A stretch of DNA of 64,000 nt from JAUZRW01 sp964549915 (GTDB taxonomy: Bacteria; Chloroflexota; Anaerolineae; Aggregatilineales; Phototrophicaceae), in NCBI GenBank assembly GCA_964549915.1, contig CAZJWX010000008.1, positions 1-64,000 on the forward strand, written 5' to 3'. Position 1 is the stretch's first letter. Each line of letters opens with the position of its first letter. The position numbers were made by a program, and so were the translations under genes. Positions 59,976 to 64,000 of the stretch are shown piece after piece. The notes under the pieces were generated by a model. The model was not told where the DNA came from. It ran no database searches and was given only the letters and a program-made list of their open reading frames with translations.

Positions 59976-60629
59976 ATGAGCGAACCCAAGAAGAAAAAAC
60001 TCACCGGACAGCAAGCCGAGTTAATGCGTGCGCTGGACATTACCCCCGAAGACATTGACGCCAACGATGCGGGCTACATTAGCGACCATCAACGTGCAAC
60101 GGTCGTGCGACGGCAGTGGTATCGCTGGTGGCCGTTCTTGATCCCGACAGCGATTTTCGCTGTGATGCCGATTATCTTCATGGTCATCGCGGCGACGGAG
60201 GCAGAAGCCATGCTGCCGATGGTATTCACTTCACTCGGCTTCTGGATCGCAGCAGCGGGATTCGGCGGAGCAATCTGGTGGCAGTGGTTGCAACTCCAGA
60301 AGGATCTGCGAAAGAACGAAGTCCATACGGTGCAGGGAATTGCCGTCGTCAACGTGAACCGGACGAGCAACAGCAGTATTTCCCATCTGGAAATTGGTGG
60401 ACTCAAGCTCAAGGCCAGCCCGGATGTCCTGCTACGTGTGCGCCACCTCGATCCCTATGTGGTGCATTACCTGCCGGAAAGCAAAGTCATTCTCTCCATG
60501 CAGCACATTGACGAAGATCAGAACATTCGGCAGGGTGAGGCCGAAGCTCGCCTGGCGGATGCAGTAGGGGATGAGGATGTAGATAGAGCCTATGGTGAAA
60601 ATGCGGGACAGGCGGAAAATCATTCGTGA
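59976..60629 (+). CDS. small membrane protein of unknown function
   Basis: A 217-residue protein with a charged N-terminus (SEPKKKKLTG), two transmembrane helices (WPFLIPTAIFAVMPIIFMVIAA; MVFTSLGFWIAAAGFGGAIWW) and a C-terminal soluble domain (VQGIAVVNVNRTSNSSISHLEIGG; YLPESKVILSM) ending in an acidic tail. The soluble part resembles the PH-like part of the divergent neighbour at 59171, hinting that the two are related in design. No known family recognised. Confidence 0.65.
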   Translation: MSEPKKKKLTGQQAELMRALDITPEDIDANDAGYISDHQRATVVRRQWYRWWPFLIPTAIFAVMPIIFMVIAATEAEAMLPMVFTSLGFWIAAAGFGGAIWWQWLQLQKDLRKNEVHTVQGIAVVNVNRTSNSSISHLEIGGLKLKASPDVLLRVRHLDPYVVHYLPESKVILSMQHIDEDQNIRQGEAEARLADAVGDEDVDRAYGENAGQAENHS

Positions 60630-60649
60630 TTGCTCTCGCTGCCTTCTCG

Positions 60650-60751
60650 TCACATCCGTTCGACTTGCTTCGCAAGTACGGGGTCTTGCATGATCTCCCA
60701 GGCAATGTTGAGATCGAGTGTGAAGCCACTTGCGTGGATTCGCCATTCCAC
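60650..60751 (-). CDS. possible 33-residue small ORF or gene remnant in repeat 2
   Basis: A GTG-initiated frame reads MEWRIHASGF..LNIAWEIMQDPV..KQVERM. The first ten codons are preserved in the repeat copy at 56.8 kb with mainly silent or conservative changes (VEWQIHASGF), which suggests coding ancestry, but that copy ends in a stop soon after. No good Shine-Dalgarno sequence. It may be the decayed 3' end of a mobile or duplicated gene. Confidence 0.25.
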   Translation of the reverse strand: MEWRIHASGFTLDLNIAWEIMQDPVLAKQVERM

Positions 60752-60814
60752 TTCTCACACAAAATAGCCCGTATGGTGGCCAGGACAGGCCAGAAGGGAC
60801 ACCTCGTTAAATAA
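60721..60814. repeat. dispersed intergenic repeat 2, copy D
   Basis: Second copy of the element at 56787-56877, in the same orientation. It occupies the middle of the 340-base gap before the second FemAB gene; bases 60815-60969 show nothing recognisable. Confidence 0.75.
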
Positions 60815-60969
60815 GTGATGGATACACCACGCGCTGCTGTAAAACGCTGTCTATCGCCTGGCAGCCCGTTAGTCTCTCTACTTTTCGCTGGTACTAATCA
60901 TGGGATGCCTTCATCACGTTCAGAATAGAGTGTGCTGAGGATGTCGTCTCGTGCCCGGGTTTTCACACG

Positions 60970-61977
60970 TCACTTCCGTATTCTCAGCGCTGCCAGATAG
61001 GCCGCGTACACCACCCGATTGTATACGAAATCCCAGGCTCCCGCGCTGCGAACCACAGCGCCACCCCAGCCACGTTTGAAGCGATAGACTCCCCAGAGAC
61101 CGTCATTGCGCTCCTCAAAGTGTTCTTCCAGCGCTTCGGGGTCTTCATCGGGCACGCCCCACATATCGTAATATGTGCAGCCGCGTTCCTGTGCCCAGTG
61201 GATCGCCTCCCACTGCACGCCGTAGCTCGCCATCAACTTGCGCTTGTGGTTGTTGGATGCGCCCTCCAGATACACAGCCGTATTGCCCACTGCGAAGGCG
61301 AAATTTGCCGCCAGTAAATCGCCTTCGTGTTCCGCCAGGAAGAGTGCAGCGTGATCCGGCACGAACAAGTCATACATCCGCTCGAAGTAGCCCGGTTCAT
61401 GCACGCCGAATTCGTTGCGCTCCCCGGTGATGCGCATCAGTTCCGTGAATTTGGGCAGGTCTTCGGGTGTGGCCTGGAAATAGTGGACATCGTTTTTGTA
61501 GGCTTTGCGGATGTTGCGGCGCGTCCCCTGGTTCATCCGTGCCTGCATTTCGTCATCGCTCCCCATGATGTCGATGAGCACCGTGCGCGGGGGCTGCACT
61601 CGCTGGGGGCTGCGCTGGAACCCCCACTGTGCCGGATCATGGTCGAAGAACAAACCCGGTTCCCATTTAAGAAAGGCCGCACCATGCTCTCTCGCGCACT
61701 GGTGCACCGCATCCAGCAAGGCAGGCCAGAGGGCTTCGTCCGTGACGTAGCCCCCATAAGGAAGATAGGCCATCGTGCCCAGATGCAGCGGCAGCGGACG
61801 GAAGAGAAGCTGTGCCCCGGCGGCAAGTTCATCCCCCCGCATCAACGCCACGCGATCCGCCGACCAGCCATAGGCTGACTTCTGTTCACCCCAGGCGGAA
61901 AGCTGTAAAAAGTGTGCACGGGGCTGCCGCAAGACGAAGGCGTTCCATTGTTCGTGTGTGGGGGGCTGGGCATTCAT
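60970..61977 (-). CDS. FemAB-family peptidyltransferase-like protein, second copy
   Basis: A 335-residue FemAB/FemX-type protein paralogous to the gene at 58040-59134. Shared segments: LQLSAWGEQKSAYGW, KWEPGLFF, MNQGTRRNIRKAYKN, RNEFGVHEPGYFERMYDLF, GASNNHKRKLMASYGVQWEAIHWAQ in two pieces (GASNNHKR; VQWEAIHWA), YDMWGVPDED and FKRGWGGAVVRSAGAWDF. Role in peptidoglycan cross-bridge or peptide modification is inferred from the family. The two copies flank two membrane-protein genes and may act at successive positions of a stem peptide. Confidence 0.9.
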   Translation of the reverse strand: MNAQPPTHEQWNAFVLRQPRAHFLQLSAWGEQKSAYGWSADRVALMRGDELAAGAQLLFRPLPLHLGTMAYLPYGGYVTDEALWPALLDAVHQCAREHGAAFLKWEPGLFFDHDPAQWGFQRSPQRVQPPRTVLIDIMGSDDEMQARMNQGTRRNIRKAYKNDVHYFQATPEDLPKFTELMRITGERNEFGVHEPGYFERMYDLFVPDHAALFLAEHEGDLLAANFAFAVGNTAVYLEGASNNHKRKLMASYGVQWEAIHWAQERGCTYYDMWGVPDEDPEALEEHFEERNDGLWGVYRFKRGWGGAVVRSAGAWDFVYNRVVYAAYLAALRIRK

Positions 61978-62118
61978 GGCGTTCTCATCACTCCTTCAGC
62001 GAGACAGGGCGGAACGGTAGTGCAAGCTGTGAGTCAGTGCAAGAGGTGATCTGGTGTTACCTCATATGTAAGCTGTGCAAATGTTGGGAATCTGTTATCG
62101 CAACGTTGCGTAGTCTCT

Positions 62119-62146
62119 TTGTGAATTCGCGGCCTTATGCTACAAT
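62119..62146 (+). promoter_or_regulatory. promoter of the complex I operon
   Basis: TTGTGA and TACAAT are separated by 16 bases, with TGC before TACAAT (TGCTACAAT extended -10). It lies 174 bases before nuoA in the 342-base gap, which otherwise holds no gene. Confidence 0.5.
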
Positions 62147-62319
62147 CCCGCCTGTTTGTGTCAGTTTCTGTGAGCACTATATGAGTCGTTGCGCCCTCTA
62201 ACTGGCAATGTTATACTAAGCCAGCTTTGTGAGAAATGGCGCAATCGAACCATGCCATTGCGCACCACAGTTACGATTCATTTCTTTCCAATTGACCGAT
62301 TCTGAGGAGTATTCGCTCC

Positions 62320-62682
62320 ATGGATGTATTGAATCAATGGGCTTTTGTGGGTGTTCTTTTTTTGATCGCACCGATCTTCCCGATGCTCCCGATTGGGGCG
62401 TCGTTGATCCTGGGCCCACGCAAGCCAAATGTCCTCAAGAGCCAGACGTACGAATGCGGTGTCGAGACGATTGGCGATACCTGGGTGCAGTTCCGCGTGC
62501 AGTACTACATCTATGGCCTGGTCTTTCTGGTCTTCGATGTGGAAATGGTGCTGTTGTTCCCCTGGGCGGTGGCCTATAACCAGCTTGATCTCTTCGCATT
62601 CGGGGCAGGCTTTTTATTCATTTTCCTCCTGGCGGATGCTCTCATCTACGCCTGGAAAAAAGATGTGCTGGCCTGGAACTAA
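62320..62682 (+). CDS. nuoA: NADH-quinone oxidoreductase subunit A
   Basis: Small membrane subunit of complex I, 120 aa with three transmembrane helices. The family core is KPNVLKSQTYECGVET followed by QFRVQYYIYGLVFLVFDVE in two pieces (VQYYIYGL; VFLVFDVEMVLLFPWA). GAGGAG precedes the ATG. It is followed directly by nuoH instead of nuoB. Confidence 0.95.
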   Translation: MDVLNQWAFVGVLFLIAPIFPMLPIGASLILGPRKPNVLKSQTYECGVETIGDTWVQFRVQYYIYGLVFLVFDVEMVLLFPWAVAYNQLDLFAFGAGFLFIFLLADALIYAWKKDVLAWN

Positions 62683-62703
62683 GGCGAGGAGGTAGAGTTC
62701 GTT

Positions 62704-63939
62704 ATGGATTGTGTTGGCCTTTGTGAGTTTGCGAGTAATCTGGGCGTTGCCGATCCGAGCCTTGCGCGGTTTGTGGGCTTGCTCATCGGTGTCCTCCTCG
62801 TAACGGGTATTCCCCTCATCACGGTCATCTGGTTGATTTGGGCTGAGCGCAAGATTGCAGCGCGTATTCAGGATCGCATCGGTCCCAACCGTGTCGGTCC
62901 TTTCGGCCTGATCCAGACTTTTGCAGACCTGGTCAAGTTGCTCCTCAAGGAAGACATCACACCGCAGGCAGCGGATCGGCTCCTCTATAATGTTGCGCCG
63001 ATCATTTCCTTTGCCTCGGTGGTTTTAATCTGGGGTGTGATTCCCTTCGCCCCAGCTTCTGTAGAACCGGGTGCATATGTTGGTGTTGACCTGGACATCG
63101 GCGCGTTGTATTTCGTGGCGGTGGCTTCGCTGGGTACGCTGGCGATCATGATGGCGGGCTGGGCGAGCAACAACAAGTACGCGCTGCTGGGTGCGTTCCG
63201 CGTAGTGGCGCTGTTGGTAAGCTACGAGATTCCGCTGGTCTTCGCCCTGGTGATCCCCGTGATGCTGGCAGGCAGCATGTCGATGGTGGACATCATCAAC
63301 GCGCAAAGCCACATGTGGTTCATCTTCATGGCACCGCTGGCGGCGGTTTTGTTCTTCGTCTCGTCCCAGGCGGAAACAGGCCGCGCTCCCTTCGACCTCA
63401 TCGAAGCGGAGTCGGAACTGGTCGCTGGCTTCAACATCGAATACAGCGGCATGAAGTTCGGCATGTTCTTCGCTGGTGAGTTCTTGCACGTCTTCACCAA
63501 CGGCATATTGATGGCCATCCTCTTCATGGGCGGTTATCTGGGGATCTTCTCCGATGTGCCGATCATCGGCTTCCTGTGGTTGGGGCTGAAGGGCTTTCTG
63601 TTCTATTTCGTCTTCCTCTGGCTGCGTAATACAGTGCCCAGGCTGCGCATTGACTTCGTGATGCAGTTCAACTGGTTCTTCCTGGTGCCGATTTCGATCA
63701 TCAACGTGCTGCTGACAGCGCTGATCTTGAAGGTGATGCAGGAATTGGGCATGGCTCCGGTGAACTTCGCGGAATCCAGCCTGGGTGGTGTGCTGCCGGT
63801 GACCCTGGCGCTGTTGTTGAAGGACATCATCATCATCGGCGCGATCCTGGGGCGTGTGGGCGCTGAGGGGCGACAGGCTCGGCAGGCACAGGCACGCGCG
63901 GAAGAGGAACTGCTGGCTGCGGGCGCGGCTGGTGACTAA
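62704..63939 (+). CDS. nuoH: NADH-quinone oxidoreductase subunit H
   Basis: Membrane subunit of complex I at the interface with the peripheral arm, forming part of the quinone chamber. Motifs: WAERKIAARIQDRIGPNRVGPFGLIQ, LLKEDITPQAADRLLY, SSQAETGRAPFDLIEAESELVAGFN in two parts (ETGRAPFDL; EAESELVAGFN) and FLWLRNTVPRLRIDFVM. Length 411 aa with about eight helices; the C-terminus ends in an Ala/Glu-rich tail (ARAEEELLAAGAAGD). GAGGAGG precedes the start. Confidence 0.96.
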   Translation: MDCVGLCEFASNLGVADPSLARFVGLLIGVLLVTGIPLITVIWLIWAERKIAARIQDRIGPNRVGPFGLIQTFADLVKLLLKEDITPQAADRLLYNVAPIISFASVVLIWGVIPFAPASVEPGAYVGVDLDIGALYFVAVASLGTLAIMMAGWASNNKYALLGAFRVVALLVSYEIPLVFALVIPVMLAGSMSMVDIINAQSHMWFIFMAPLAAVLFFVSSQAETGRAPFDLIEAESELVAGFNIEYSGMKFGMFFAGEFLHVFTNGILMAILFMGGYLGIFSDVPIIGFLWLGLKGFLFYFVFLWLRNTVPRLRIDFVMQFNWFFLVPISIINVLLTALILKVMQELGMAPVNFAESSLGGVLPVTLALLLKDIIIIGAILGRVGAEGRQARQAQARAEEELLAAGAAGD

Positions 63940-63960
63940 CGAGGGAGACGAGGGAGACTT

Positions 63961-64000
63961 ATGGAAAATGTGAATTTCTTCTTGGCGGCTGCCTTCATCA
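63961..64000 (+). CDS. start of the next complex I gene, probably nuoJ (truncated by window end)
   Basis: Thirteen codons are visible (MENVNFFLAAAFI). The GAGGGAGAC sequence upstream and the hydrophobic start fit NuoJ, which would mean nuoI is also missing from its usual place. Too short to confirm. Confidence 0.5.
   Translation, partial: MENVNFFLAAAFI

Noticed and set aside
60626..60814. 62-codon plus-strand frame over repeat 2
   Set aside because: It lies entirely on a dispersed repeat, has no Shine-Dalgarno sequence, and the frame is not preserved in the other copy.
1..64000. tRNA, rRNA, CRISPR array, prophage or transposase genes
   Set aside because: Intergenic regions were read on both strands; no cloverleaf, rRNA segment, repeat-spacer array, integrase or transposase was seen.

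Overview
The window is a GC-rich bacterial chromosome segment, and its gene content points to a Chloroflexota lineage, probably Anaerolineae-like. The supporting signs are a complete division/cell-wall (dcw) cluster with a very short, divergent ftsL product, two FemAB-type proteins, many secreted proteins with Pro/Thr linkers, LysM or SH3 modules, a B12-dependent ribonucleotide reductase, and a membrane-arm complex I operon starting nuoA-nuoH. This assignment is inferred from gene content and style; no rRNA or tRNA gene was found to confirm it.

Layout. 1-22 kb holds mixed housekeeping and secreted-protein genes: hisS with a candidate histidine attenuator, an aldo/keto reductase next to a KDPG-aldolase-family gene, uvrC, a three-gene overlapping minus-strand operon (arginase-like, multi-pass membrane protein, cNMP-binding/acetoacetate-decarboxylase fusion), a LysM protein, proB and proA, a PHB-depolymerase-like esterase, a lipid kinase, an SH3/FecR-like secreted protein, glycerate kinase and a sulfotransferase. 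22.7-40 kb is the dcw cluster: mraZ, rsmH, ftsL-like, ftsI, mraY, murD, a second sulfotransferase, ftsW, murG, two tandem CvpA-like membrane proteins, murC, murB, ftsQ, ftsA, ftsZ. murE, murF and ddl are not in it. 40-44 kb is nrdJ, preceded by a cobalamin riboswitch and interrupted by an intein at the catalytic cysteine. 44.1-45 kb is an AT-richer cassette with a structured leader and two small genes. 45-62 kb carries an isochorismatase-like hydrolase, a thioesterase, a CoA-transferase, a YdcF-like protein, a 2074-residue alpha-2-macroglobulin, a methyltransferase, zinc-ribbon membrane proteins, an epoxide-hydrolase-like enzyme and two FemAB proteins. The window ends in the start of a complex I operon (nuoA, nuoH, probably nuoJ).

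How the genes work together. The dcw cluster supplies lipid II synthesis (mraY, murB, murC, murD, murG) and the divisome (ftsZ, ftsA, ftsQ, ftsL, ftsI, ftsW). The nearby FemAB, LysM, SH3 and A2M proteins fit a peptidoglycan and envelope theme. proB and proA make proline. nrdJ supplies dNTPs and appears to be under B12 control.

The observations I rate highest are: (1) a leader ORF with adjacent His codons and mutually exclusive antiterminator/terminator pairings before hisS; (2) the riboswitch plus intein arrangement of nrdJ; (3) the three-gene operon ending in a cNMP-binding/acetoacetate-decarboxylase fusion; (4) the structured RNA leader of the AT-rich two-gene cassette; (5) the sulfotransferase and CvpA-like duplication inside the dcw cluster. 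All assignments are by eye from the sequence; no database search was run.
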